Shown piece after piece: positions 27,335 through 35,931 of a DNA stretch of 64,000 nucleotides. Location: NCBI GenBank assembly GCA_023666425.1, contig JAMPCA010000001.1:737692-801691 (forward strand), read 5' to 3'. Below the pieces are notes generated by a model. The model did not search any database. It was given only the letters and a program-made list of their open reading frames with translations, and was not told the DNA's origin. The position numbers and the translations under genes are program-made. Position 1 is the first letter of the stretch; each line of letters opens with the position of its first letter. Source of the stretch: Muribaculaceae bacterium. Lineage in GTDB: Bacteria; Bacillota; Clostridia; Lachnospirales; Lachnospiraceae.

Positions 27335-29782
27335 CTATTGCTTCGTCCAGTTACTGTATGTCACATAATCAGAATAGTTGATCTGTCCATAGGTATTCTG
27401 TCCGGTTCCTGTCGTGTCAATCAGATAACTCTGCCCGTTGATCAGATAATCCACCGCACAGACGCCGTCCGCGTTTGGAATCCGAAGCGCCTGCTGAACC
27501 ATGTTGCTGTCCGCAGAAACATTTAACGCTTTACTCGAAAATGTCACTTTCCCGCCCGCGATGATGAGTCCCTGAAAATTACAGTCAACGGTCACATCAC
27601 CGGAGGCAATCAAAAGATGCACGGGAAGCGTTTCTGTGCCCACCGTCTCGTAGGCATCCGCCCCGGTTCCCGTTAAGGTGTAATTCCCATTGACTACCAG
27701 CGCACACATCTGTGACTCCGGCGCAATTCCTGCCGTACCGGTGCTGAATACCTTTTTTGAACCCGGCGCAATATTTTTTTTCACGCCCTCCGTACCGGTA
27801 AATCCTGCCATCGGGTAGATTAAATTATCATAAAGCTCCGACTGCCGCTGGGTCGCATCCAGCTGGGAGTAATCCGACACCAGATAGTGGCTTAACGCCG
27901 CAAAGGTATTCTGATAGCCCTTTGCCTGCGAAGCAAGCGTCTGTGCCGGAAGTGAATTCAGCCTTGTGCACTGGCCGCTGACGATTTTTGTCTTCGTCTG
28001 CTGTGTATTCTCCGGCACTAAGATACTTCCATTGTAATAAAAACGGAAATCCGCAATCGGATCCTGCGTGTCCGCATTCATCTCGGTATACAGCTCGGAG
28101 GGGTAGACAATATTCGTCCTGTAGTGATCCTCGTCCACCCGCACCTGCATGGACTTTAGGTTCTTCTCATTGGCAAACTCGCTGTCCGCATACTTCATCG
28201 CATCCTGCTCGCTTGCAAAAATCAGGAAAAAATATACCATATTCATAGTGCCGTTCTGCGTCGCGACCTGGTACACTGCCCGCCTTATACCCGTCACATG
28301 ATACTTCGTACTCAGCTCTGTCGGAACCGAGGGCTGCGCATTCGCACTGCTCCGCAGATAATCCAGCTCCTGAATATCCGTCGTGGAACCATAGCCCAGC
28401 AAATCCCTCATCTCCTCCTGAAGCGCATTGTAACTGTCCGCACTCATAGGATTCATGCCGCCGTGCATACAGTAGGGTGCAATCAATCCTGCCGGCACAA
28501 GGTACGCCCGCTGGCTCGCCTTCAGCGCGATGGACTCTCCCATCCGCACATCCGAATTACTCACGTCCTCCGCACCTGCCGCCACATAGGCATTTCCGGC
28601 GATGATCATATCTTCCAGGTTACTCATATCCAGCGTGGCGTTGCGCCCGTTAATCAGAATCGCACTGGAATAGTTCGCCGGATGATCCATGAGATCCTGC
28701 ATCATAAGCGAATTCATCATAAAAGCATCCGCATTGCCCGCTGTAAGAGCATTTCCATAAGCATAGAGACGCCCTCCCAGATTCACCTTCACCTCGCCGG
28801 TGCCGAGGGAATTGGAGATCACCAGATCATCGTTCAGATAGATACTTCCGTTGACCGAAACCTCCCTCGCCGAATCCACATAAATCTCGTGCGCCCATGT
28901 ACTATAGCCCACATTGACATTCACCTTTGCCCCGTTTCTCGCATAGAGCTGTCCCGAGGTCACAAGCTTTCCACCGCCGTTTACCGCTGTCGGGGAGAAC
29001 TCCACCTCGCCCACAGAGAAATCCGTCCCGTTGTTGCCAAGATAAGCGTTGCCCGTCACATGAATGCTGCCGCCTCTCACAACCGTCTGGTCGTTTGCCA
29101 CCATCACATAAGTGCTCAGCTCCTGCACTTCCGTTTTCTTCTGGGTGAAATCAATCTTCGGGCAGGAAAGCACAATATCCGTCCGAATCTCCGTCATATA
29201 TTCCCGGTCGTCCACATACCGCACCAGAAGATTCTTGATTGTGTAAGTGCCTGCATCTACATCCTGATTCAGGGAAAAATTACCGTCTGCGGAGGAAATC
29301 ATCGGAATGTCCACAGAACTGGCATTCTTCGCCCCGCTCTTCACCGCGGGGGACACAAGAGAATCCAGCTTTGCAATGTCATACTTCTGGGAATACAGTC
29401 CGGCAGAAGGATCCTGAATGCGTTTTAGAAGCTCCTCCTGGAACTTGAGCAGATAGTTCGTTTTGCGCTGGTTCTCGTTGGAATTACTGTAATTTTCCAG
29501 CGTCCATGTATAGGCGGCTCCTGCGGCGTCCGCCACATACTGCTGGAGCCCGACCCGGATATCGTCCATCACACTCTCCGCATCGTAAAAGTTCTTCTGG
29601 GAACCCATGTAGGTCTGCTTCATTCGAAAAGTCGCAAGGGAGACCGACAACAGCACAGCTGCCAGAATCCCGACAATCGCCATAATGGTAATGACCAGCG
29701 CGAGGGAAGATCCCCGGTTATTCGATTTTCGTTCCTTCCATCGTTGTGAGAAGCTCATATCCTCCACCAGCTTTCTGTTCAT
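27335..29782 (-). CDS. Very large minor pilin-like protein (PilX/GspK-like) with beta-helix-like region
   Basis: An 815-residue protein whose N-terminal helix resembles a prepilin: NNRG then SSLALVITIMAIVGI, but without glutamate at +5. Among classical systems that is a property of GspK-like tip proteins. Residues ~245-350 contain repeating short strands rich in G, N and V (SIHVTGNAYL, VSVNGSIYL, VKVNLGGRLYAYGNA), suggesting a beta-helix. Another such stretch is near the C-terminus (VNGNYTLTG, IASGDVTVDCNFQGLIIAGGKVTF). The start is uncertain: the first ATG has a weak ribosome site, and the ATG at 29758 has GGAGG only two bases before it. The 5' end overlaps the preceding gene by 65 bases. 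Confidence 0.65.
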   Translation of the reverse strand: MNRKLVEDMSFSQRWKERKSNNRGSSLALVITIMAIVGILAAVLLSVSLATFRMKQTYMGSQKNFYDAESVMDDIRVGLQQYVADAAGAAYTWTLENYSNSNENQRKTNYLLKFQEELLKRIQDPSAGLYSQKYDIAKLDSLVSPAVKSGAKNASSVDIPMISSADGNFSLNQDVDAGTYTIKNLLVRYVDDREYMTEIRTDIVLSCPKIDFTQKKTEVQELSTYVMVANDQTVVRGGSIHVTGNAYLGNNGTDFSVGEVEFSPTAVNGGGKLVTSGQLYARNGAKVNVNVGYSTWAHEIYVDSAREVSVNGSIYLNDDLVISNSLGTGEVKVNLGGRLYAYGNALTAGNADAFMMNSLMMQDLMDHPANYSSAILINGRNATLDMSNLEDMIIAGNAYVAAGAEDVSNSDVRMGESIALKASQRAYLVPAGLIAPYCMHGGMNPMSADSYNALQEEMRDLLGYGSTTDIQELDYLRSSANAQPSVPTELSTKYHVTGIRRAVYQVATQNGTMNMVYFFLIFASEQDAMKYADSEFANEKNLKSMQVRVDEDHYRTNIVYPSELYTEMNADTQDPIADFRFYYNGSILVPENTQQTKTKIVSGQCTRLNSLPAQTLASQAKGYQNTFAALSHYLVSDYSQLDATQRQSELYDNLIYPMAGFTGTEGVKKNIAPGSKKVFSTGTAGIAPESQMCALVVNGNYTLTGTGADAYETVGTETLPVHLLIASGDVTVDCNFQGLIIAGGKVTFSSKALNVSADSNMVQQALRIPNADGVCAVDYLINGQSYLIDTTGTGQNTYGQINYSDYVTYSNWTKQ

Positions 29783-30923
29783 AAATCTCTATGGTTGCCT
29801 TGTAAATCCTGACGTCGTAATCCACCCGTGCCAGCCCTCCTGAGCCTGCCTCCGATATGTCTAAAACCTCCGAAAGCCGGTATCCCGCCAGGTAACTCAC
29901 GCCATTATAAGTGAGCTGAAGCTCATTGTTCGTATAATTATTATCTGTATACGCGAGGTTGGTCGCCACTTTCGTCACATAGACCTTATTCCCGTCCGCA
30001 TCCACCTCTGCCAGATTCCTCGGAGCCTCTTTAATATCCAGACCCACACTGTAACGGCTCTCCTGCACTGCCGACGGATTCGACGCCTGCCGAATCACAT
30101 AGACGCCAACCGGATAATTGCTCAGAGTATTGTCCACGGTGATCGTCTCCGTCGGACTCGTTCTCCCGCTGTTGTTGTACATTGGATAAAAGCAGATGAA
30201 CAGGTTTTTTAGCTCGTTTGTAAGCTCTGTCCCATTGTTATAAATCTCCTGCTGATCCATGGAGAGAAAACTTACAGAATTATATGTATATGTAACGCTG
30301 GCCTTGACAATGCTCACGCCGCTGACGGCGCCGTGGGAAATACTCAGGTCAATCCTTCTCTCCAGACCGTCTAAAATATCCTGCTTTGCAGTTCCCGGCA
30401 TCTGCAGCGCCAGCTCATCCGCCGCCTTTGACGCGTCGTCCGCCTGCAGAATCAAAAAGGCATTGTCCGGCTTTGAGAGACTCGACAGCTGTGACCAGCC
30501 CGCACTGTTGTAATCCGTAGCGGCAGGCGACACCACTCCGACGGGAGGCGTCTGGGTCGTATAATCCTGGGGATCGAGCGTCACTTTCACGCGAAAACTG
30601 ATCCCATTCACCGTCCGGTCTACCTCTCCCCACTGGGTATAGATTGCATTCCCCTCACTGTCAAGCTTTCCGGTATTGGTCTGCCCGCTGTTCACCGCGT
30701 CCGCCATAAAATCCGCCACCGTATTGGCCTTTAGCTCCTCAAATACGTTCTGCCCCGCCGTGGTGGCCTCCATCGCCCTCTTGGCCTTGGTGTTGGTTCG
30801 CGTCGCCGTCACAAAGCTGTGCATAAGCGGAATGAATATCGCCGCCAGAATCGTGATTGCCGCCAGAAGCTCAATCAGTGAAAAACCGCCGTTATTTATT
30901 TTTTTGGAACGCTCCTTTTTCAT
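29718..30923 (-). CDS. Minor pilin, PilV/GspI-like
   Basis: A 401-residue prepilin-like protein. NNGG is followed by FSLIELLAAITILAAIFIPLMHSF, with glutamate at +5, and then by TKAKRAMEATTAGQNVFEELK, the usual PilV/GspI continuation. The C-terminal 300 residues are beta-rich and not recognised; standard PilV is shorter. It is the first of the four minor pilin genes in transcription order, and its 3' end overlaps the next gene. Confidence 0.72.
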   Translation of the reverse strand: MKKERSKKINNGGFSLIELLAAITILAAIFIPLMHSFVTATRTNTKAKRAMEATTAGQNVFEELKANTVADFMADAVNSGQTNTGKLDSEGNAIYTQWGEVDRTVNGISFRVKVTLDPQDYTTQTPPVGVVSPAATDYNSAGWSQLSSLSKPDNAFLILQADDASKAADELALQMPGTAKQDILDGLERRIDLSISHGAVSGVSIVKASVTYTYNSVSFLSMDQQEIYNNGTELTNELKNLFICFYPMYNNSGRTSPTETITVDNTLSNYPVGVYVIRQASNPSAVQESRYSVGLDIKEAPRNLAEVDADGNKVYVTKVATNLAYTDNNYTNNELQLTYNGVSYLAGYRLSEVLDISEAGSGGLARVDYDVRIYKATIEIYEQKAGGGYELLTTMEGTKIE

Positions 30924-30944
30924 AGCCCGCTCCCTTCCGCACAG

Positions 30945-31718
30945 CTAACGCACTGTGCCAAAAATGTTCTCATTGCCCTTGATCACGGTACCTGCATCCG
31001 GCTTCTCATAAATCTTATCCGTACCGCCCAGATAGTACATATTTACGCCCAGATTGCCGACGATCAGTCCCGTCTCCGTGTCGTAGGTCATGGACATATC
31101 CGCAACATTGCGCCGGTTCCGGTTCGACATCAAACGTGCAAATACAGATTTCATGTCCGAGTAGTCCGATGTGAAATCATAACTGACCACCATGACAAAA
31201 AAAGTGTAATCGGGACATACGATCTGGCTCTCATCCAAAATGCCAAGATCCACACCCGTGGGGGCTGCCCCCGCTGCCTCTTCCGTCCCGGCAGAAGCAT
31301 CCGCAGACGCATCATCGGTGACTGCCACACTCCCGTCGGTGACTGCCGGAGCATTTAAGGAATACAAAAGATTCGCCGGATTGATCGTAATACTCGTAAC
31401 ATCAATGTCCGCCCCCTCCGTCAGATCCCTGGCATAAAGAACCACATCCTCCTCCCTGACGTTTGGGGGATATTTGTCAATAATCTCCGCAATCTGCTTC
31501 TCAAACAAATCTGTCTGCTGGGTGTAGGTGGAAAGATTTGCCTCCAGATCGCGCACCTGCTGAAGCTGGCCTGCCAGCACAGCATTCTCCGCCTCCAGTG
31601 TCGTCCTCTCCTCCTCAAGCTCTGGCCGAAGGAGAGCCACCACTACGATAAACACCAGAAGGCCGATGCCATCCAGCACCGCTAACATTATTCTCTTTGA
31701 GCTTCCACTCTTTTCCAT
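30945..31718 (-). CDS. PilO-like pilus assembly protein
   Basis: A 257-residue bitopic protein: short cytoplasmic part, one membrane helix (about 11-27, MLAVLDGIGLLVFIVVVAL), a coiled coil (about 30-90) and an extracytoplasmic domain. This plan and its place directly after the PilM-PilN gene match PilO, which links the inner assembly platform. An Ala/Ser/Asp/Thr-rich linker (about 126-150) interrupts the outer domain. Sequence similarity to PilO is too weak to call by eye alone; context carries the assignment. Confidence 0.6.
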   Translation of the reverse strand: MEKSGSSKRIMLAVLDGIGLLVFIVVVALLRPELEEERTTLEAENAVLAGQLQQVRDLEANLSTYTQQTDLFEKQIAEIIDKYPPNVREEDVVLYARDLTEGADIDVTSITINPANLLYSLNAPAVTDGSVAVTDDASADASAGTEEAAGAAPTGVDLGILDESQIVCPDYTFFVMVVSYDFTSDYSDMKSVFARLMSNRNRRNVADMSMTYDTETGLIVGNLGVNMYYLGGTDKIYEKPDAGTVIKGNENIFGTVR

Positions 31719-31727
31719 CGGTACCTC

Positions 31728-33419
31728 CTACTGCGCTTCCGTCGTCTCCATTTCTGCTGCTCCGTCTCCGCCTGCCGTCTCTTCACTCTCTTCCCCACTT
31801 ACAGGCGGCTTGTAAGTCAGCGTGATATCGAAGTGCTCTTCCTTAACTCCCGCATCGTTCTCCTCCTCGGATACGCCGCTGCAGGTAACGTCCAGAATCG
31901 TGTCAAATGTTCGAAGCTGCATCAGCGCCTCCGCCACGGATGGCTTACTGGTACATACGGCGGCAATCGTCATAATGTTCTCCGAAACACTCAGGCTTTC
32001 CACGCGCAAGTCCTTCGGCATATGCTCTTCCATCTCTTCCAGAAAATCCAGAAACGCCTCGTTGGGAACCGAAGCATTGCTGTCCGCCGCCACCATGCCT
32101 GCATTCGTTTTTCTCTGCACCAGATAGTTATTGTAGATTTCTACAACAGACTGCTTCGATAAAATCTCCGTGCGCATACTCTCGTTGTCCTGCTCAAGGC
32201 TCATATTCTGTATAAGAGGAATCACAGCCATGGCAGCAGACGCGCCCAGGAGCACAAGAAACGCAAGCAGCATGAGCGCTGAGTAATCTCCGCCAGACGA
32301 AGTCTTTCCCTTCGTCGCGACCTGCGTCTCCATCGCAAAATTGAAAGGCTCAAAAGTTGCCCCCACCGCGACCATATACTCGGCCAGACGGAACTGGTTC
32401 CGGCTAAGACTCCGCGCGATGCTGATTCCCTTTTTATCCCGCGCTACCTGCACAGCGACGCCCAGCTCGTTTGCCAGAAGCTTATCCAGCCCCTTGCACT
32501 CCGCGCCAAGACCGATCAGTTCAAGCTCCTCCAGCTTCACTTCCTGATTTCTGGAGGTATAGTAATCCAGAATCCGGGCAACATTTCCGATCAGTGTCGT
32601 CAGGGACTGGGTGGCTTTTCCCCTGACGTCCATAATCTCCTGATCCTCATAATCGTCCCAGTCATCCATATCGGCGTCCTGCTGGAGCTGCTGGTTGATA
32701 CACACCTTCTCCCGCAGCAGATCGAGCGCCTGCTGATAGGTTGCATTACCGTCAAACGCCTTGCTCTTTCGAACCGTATCCACCACCTCGTCGATTCCAT
32801 AGGCGACCGTCCTCTGTAACTCCACCCGGCCATCTTTTATGATGGTGAGCATGGTGCTTTTGTCATTCACACAGACCGTCACTGCCAGCGCCTGGTCCAT
32901 CGTGCGCATCATTGCCTGGTAGACGCTGTTGCCGCTGTAGTCCATGGCCAAAAGCTGGAAATTCCAGGCTCTTGCAAGCTGCTGGTAGGAAACAATCAGC
33001 GATCTTGGAACCGCGTACACGGAGAGCTTGATCTGCTTTTCCTCCTTCAGTCTTTCCGTGATTCTGTACACCAGCTCATGCTGGGACAGATCCACCGGAA
33101 AATAATCTCTGGAATTTGCAAGCAAAAGCTGTTTGATCTTGTTGTCCTTCACCACCGGGATCACAACATCACGATTGGCGATACGCGAGGAGGAGATGGT
33201 AAATATCGCCTTATTCGTGCGGATTCCGTTCTGGCTCAACCCCTGCCGCATCAGTGAGAGCATACTGTCGTTCACCACGACGCCCTCCTCGGTCAGCGTG
33301 TTCGGGGGCGTCTCAAAGGAAAACGCATTATAAATCTTCGGGGTCTTTGTCCCCTGATCCATCTCGATTACTTTGGTGATGCTCTCTCCCACCTCAATAC
33401 TCAGTACTTTTGCCGCCAT
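31728..33419 (-). CDS. PilM-PilN fusion pilus assembly protein
   Basis: A 563-residue protein that appears to join two normally separate proteins. Residues 1-350 are an actin-like PilM domain: VLSIEVGESITKVIEM (strand and phosphate loop), VIPVVKDNKIKQLL, YFPVDLSQHELVYRI, and ELIGLGAECKGLDKLL in place of the family's later glycine motif. A linker EPFNFAM (357-363) occupies the place of the PilN peptide that normally binds PilM. A membrane helix follows at about 380-402, then a coiled coil and an outer domain, as in PilN. The acidic Glu/Thr-rich tail is not conserved. It lies before the PilO-like gene, matching the usual pilM-pilN-pilO order. Confidence 0.75.
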   Translation of the reverse strand: MAAKVLSIEVGESITKVIEMDQGTKTPKIYNAFSFETPPNTLTEEGVVVNDSMLSLMRQGLSQNGIRTNKAIFTISSSRIANRDVVIPVVKDNKIKQLLLANSRDYFPVDLSQHELVYRITERLKEEKQIKLSVYAVPRSLIVSYQQLARAWNFQLLAMDYSGNSVYQAMMRTMDQALAVTVCVNDKSTMLTIIKDGRVELQRTVAYGIDEVVDTVRKSKAFDGNATYQQALDLLREKVCINQQLQQDADMDDWDDYEDQEIMDVRGKATQSLTTLIGNVARILDYYTSRNQEVKLEELELIGLGAECKGLDKLLANELGVAVQVARDKKGISIARSLSRNQFRLAEYMVAVGATFEPFNFAMETQVATKGKTSSGGDYSALMLLAFLVLLGASAAMAVIPLIQNMSLEQDNESMRTEILSKQSVVEIYNNYLVQRKTNAGMVAADSNASVPNEAFLDFLEEMEEHMPKDLRVESLSVSENIMTIAAVCTSKPSVAEALMQLRTFDTILDVTCSGVSEEENDAGVKEEHFDITLTYKPPVSGEESEETAGGDGAAEMETTEAQ

Positions 33420-33475
33420 GTTTTCTCCAATCCTCTGTTTATGTTATATCTATATGAAATAGTACTCATTATTTT

Positions 33476-34234
33476 CTAATTCAACAGCCACTGCAGATAC
33501 GTCTGTATCCACACATCGCCCCAGAGGGCGGAAAGCATAATGCCAAGAGACAGATAGGGGCCTAATGCCAGCACATGCTCGGCGTCTGACACCTTCATGC
33601 GGATCAGGTGTATGACGGAGCCCGCCACGCAGCCGAGCAGAAACGCCAGAAGGATTTTTCTCCAGCCGAGCAGAAGCCCTGCCGCCGCCATGAGACGGAC
33701 GTCACCGCCGCCAATGGCTCTCCCTCCGCTAATCAGCAGGATTGCCTCTAAGGGTAAACTGACTGCCAAAAGACCGATCACATAATCGGGCCAGCTCTTC
33801 TCCAGCACCATATGTATCAGTCCCAGCAACAGTATAAACAGATTGATTCCAAAAGGAATCTCATAGGTTCGAAAATCTATTACAGTCAGCACAATGAGTG
33901 CAGACCCGAGCAGACAATAAATAACGCTTGTCCACGTCACGCCACAGACCAGAAAGACTATGACATACAGAATTCCGTTCGCCCCCTCGATTAGAGGGTA
34001 CTGAGCGGAAATTTTGGTTCTGCACTTGCGGCATCTTCCGCGAAGCGCAAGGTAGCTTGCGACCGGTATCATGTCATACCAGCTCAACTGGTAGCCGCAT
34101 TTCATACAGTGGGATCTCTCGGTAACTATCGTTTTCCCTTCCGGTATACGCAGGATGCACACATTCAGAAAGCTGCCGATAATCAGACCGTAGCAAAATG
34201 CGGCTATCAGTATAAAAATAAATGCTGGTTGCAT
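33476..34234 (-). CDS. pilD: Prepilin peptidase / N-methyltransferase
   Basis: Membrane aspartyl protease that cuts prepilins after the glycine of the type III signal and methylates the new N-terminus. 252 residues. The zinc-binding cysteine pairs C43/C46 and C68/C71 of the full-length, methylating type are present. The two catalytic aspartates are D120 (VIDFRTYEIP) and D178 (GGGDVRLM). Several membrane helices fill the rest. Its substrates are very likely the six prepilin-like proteins of this locus. A strong hairpin and 121 bases separate it from the upstream pilin gene. Confidence 0.92.
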   Translation of the reverse strand: MQPAFIFILIAAFCYGLIIGSFLNVCILRIPEGKTIVTERSHCMKCGYQLSWYDMIPVASYLALRGRCRKCRTKISAQYPLIEGANGILYVIVFLVCGVTWTSVIYCLLGSALIVLTVIDFRTYEIPFGINLFILLLGLIHMVLEKSWPDYVIGLLAVSLPLEAILLISGGRAIGGGDVRLMAAAGLLLGWRKILLAFLLGCVAGSVIHLIRMKVSDAEHVLALGPYLSLGIMLSALWGDVWIQTYLQWLLN

Positions 34235-34299
34235 GATAAATCCTTTCCAAAACAGTTCTTAGGCATATTCATGTAGGGACTCCTATGCCGTTATCATTT

Positions 34300-34328
34300 C
34301 TCTCCTGCGGGAATATCCCGCAGGAGAG
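34300..34328. repeat. 12-bp perfect hairpin between pilin and pilD
   Basis: CTCTCCTGCGGG and CCCGCAGGAGAG with a five-base loop. On the minus strand it is followed by AAATGA rather than a T tract. Its place after a highly expressed pilin suggests transcript stabilisation or partial termination that lowers expression of the machine genes. Confidence 0.6.
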
Positions 34329-34355
34329 GTATGTACAATTCTCGAATGCACAAGA

Positions 34356-34823
34356 TTACGTTGTAGGTGTGGCAGTAGGCCATGCGCCAACCACCTCGTA
34401 TGCCTGTCTGGTCGCATTGTATGTAACTGTTATCGTATAAGTCTGGGCTGAATGTGTCTTTGAGGACATTTTCACCGTGGTGCCAACCGTAGCCTCTACA
34501 TCTGCCTTTAACTTTGTAGCAGACGCTGGGAATGTCATAGCTCCAGTACTGCCAGTCAGTGTTATCGTAAACGAACCGCTCGTACCTGATACAGTACCCG
34601 CCTCTACATAGATGTCCTCCTGCGCCAGTGCAAGCTCAACTGCATGTGCAACCTCTGCCGCCGCAGACTCATCCTTCTGCACTCTTGATTTCTCCACATA
34701 ACGGAGCATTGCCGGAGCCAGCACTACCATCAGCACTGCCATGATGGCGATAACTACGATCAGCTCGACAAGCGAGAAACCTTTGTTGTTGCGCTTCTTT
34801 GTTTCTGTTACTTCCTTTTTCAT
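34356..34823 (-). CDS. Type IV pilin, copy 1 (likely major pilin)
   Basis: A 155-residue prepilin from the ATG at 34823, which follows AAAGGAGAAAAAGGT. The signal is NNKG then FSLVELIVVIAIMAVL with glutamate at +5. The N-terminal helix (about 14-55) is nearly identical to pilin copy 2, including AMLRYVEK-S-RVQKDESA. The beta domain differs and lacks cysteines. It has its own promoter (34904-34932) and a strong hairpin downstream, which suggests separate high expression and supports the major-pilin guess. Confidence 0.85.
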   Translation of the reverse strand: MKKEVTETKKRNNKGFSLVELIVVIAIMAVLMVVLAPAMLRYVEKSRVQKDESAAAEVAHAVELALAQEDIYVEAGTVSGTSGSFTITLTGSTGAMTFPASATKLKADVEATVGTTVKMSSKTHSAQTYTITVTYNATRQAYEVVGAWPTATPTT

Positions 34824-34903
34824 ACCTTTTTCTCCTTTTCTTTGAACTTTGATATGCATTTATCTTAAAAATCCCGCTCCCTACAAGCAGAATCTTTAAT
34901 TCA

Positions 34904-34932
34904 ATTATACACAAAAACCATCGTCATGTATA
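34904..34932 (-). promoter_or_regulatory. Promoter of pilin copy 1
   Basis: TATACA and a perfect TATAAT with a 17-base spacer on the minus strand, 81 bases before the pilin start. It lies downstream of the duplicated nuclease genes and would make the pilin independent of them. Confidence 0.5.
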
Positions 34933-34944
34933 GTCATATGTCAT

Positions 34945-34990
34945 CTATTGTAAAATTTCTATGACTTCTATTGTAATATCTCTATGACCT
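34945..34990 (-). repeat. Partial third-copy remnant at the 3' end of the nuclease tandem
   Basis: The final 23 bases of the nuclease gene (coding EVIEILQ and stop) occur twice in a row: 34968-34990 is the end of copy A and 34945-34967 repeats it with about three changes. This is what remains if another copy once followed and was removed by recombination. Confidence 0.7.
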
Positions 34991-35912
34991 CTTCACGGCT
35001 GATTCCCACCTCTTCCGCTATGGTGTCTATGTCACAGCCCTGCTGTTCCAGCTTAAATACTCTTTTCGTCAAATATTTCCCTCTTTCCAGACCCTCTTCT
35101 ATTCCTCTTTCCATGCCCTCTTCTATTCCTGCATATCGGAACATTTCCTCTCTCGAAAATGTTGCCACCGTCATATCGCACACCTCCTTTTTCTCGAACA
35201 GCTCCCGGAAAATCCCCCTCTCTTTTAAGAGCCTGCATACATCCGCCGCTGTCTCCAGACCCCCGGGTCTCTTATATGTGCTGTCATGCCCCGCCTGCAG
35301 GATATAGGTCAGGCTGTTGGCTGTCAGGGCATACCAGAACAGCTCTTCATCCCGGTATTTCTCAAAACGCCCCGGAATCCGGTTCTCCTCCAGATAGTCA
35401 CAGGTTTCTTCTCGGCTCATTACAAATTCATAGGCATGAACCGTAAGCTCCAGATCCGGTTCTGTATCACATGCCATGTAGGAATCTGACAGACGCATGA
35501 TCCGCTCTGTCTCTTCCGGCATCCTGCTGCGGTTTTTCACTCCGGTAAACACAACATAAAGCTTCGGCACTGCCAGCTCTACCATTTTGTTTCTGTAAAG
35601 CATATCCTCCGACCCGATCAGTCCCCGCAGGCCTGCCGTGATATATTCCAGCAGACGGTACGGGATATTGGGATTTGGCGACGCCTGCGCCTCTATCATA
35701 TAGTATATCACATGATCGGCCAGAATACCTAAATCATTTTCCTTCCTCCCGAAAATTACCGGCCTTACATCTGCCACCTGCACATCAGTGACGCTTCTTC
35801 CGCTCAAAAAGGATACCAGACGCTTTTTACTTTCCTCTGACTCAAATACCTTTGCAAAAAAGTGATCCTTTGCCTGCGCGTTTATCCCCGGCACATTCTG
35901 TTCTTTTTTCAA
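34968..35912 (-). CDS. Rpn-family recombination-promoting nuclease / putative transposase, copy A
   Basis: A 314-residue protein of the PD-(D/E)xK Rpn type (PDDEXK_2). The N-terminal nuclease core includes DHFFAKVFESEESKKRLVSFL (about 16-36) and NDLGILADHVIYYMIEAQ, which holds the presumed acidic residue and the E-x-Q pair. The C-terminus has the low-complexity linker GMERGIEEGLERGKY and a small helical domain ending EEVIEILQ. Translation starts at TTG, seven bases after GAGAGG. It lies 19 bases after copy B. The two proteins are identical over about the first 260 residues, so the duplication is recent. Rpn proteins act in RecA-independent recombination; a role in pili is not known. Confidence 0.85.
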   Translation of the reverse strand: MKKEQNVPGINAQAKDHFFAKVFESEESKKRLVSFLSGRSVTDVQVADVRPVIFGRKENDLGILADHVIYYMIEAQASPNPNIPYRLLEYITAGLRGLIGSEDMLYRNKMVELAVPKLYVVFTGVKNRSRMPEETERIMRLSDSYMACDTEPDLELTVHAYEFVMSREETCDYLEENRIPGRFEKYRDEELFWYALTANSLTYILQAGHDSTYKRPGGLETAADVCRLLKERGIFRELFEKKEVCDMTVATFSREEMFRYAGIEEGMERGIEEGLERGKYLTKRVFKLEQQGCDIDTIAEEVGISREEVIEILQ

Positions 35913-35931
35913 ATACTTTCCTCTCTCGTAT

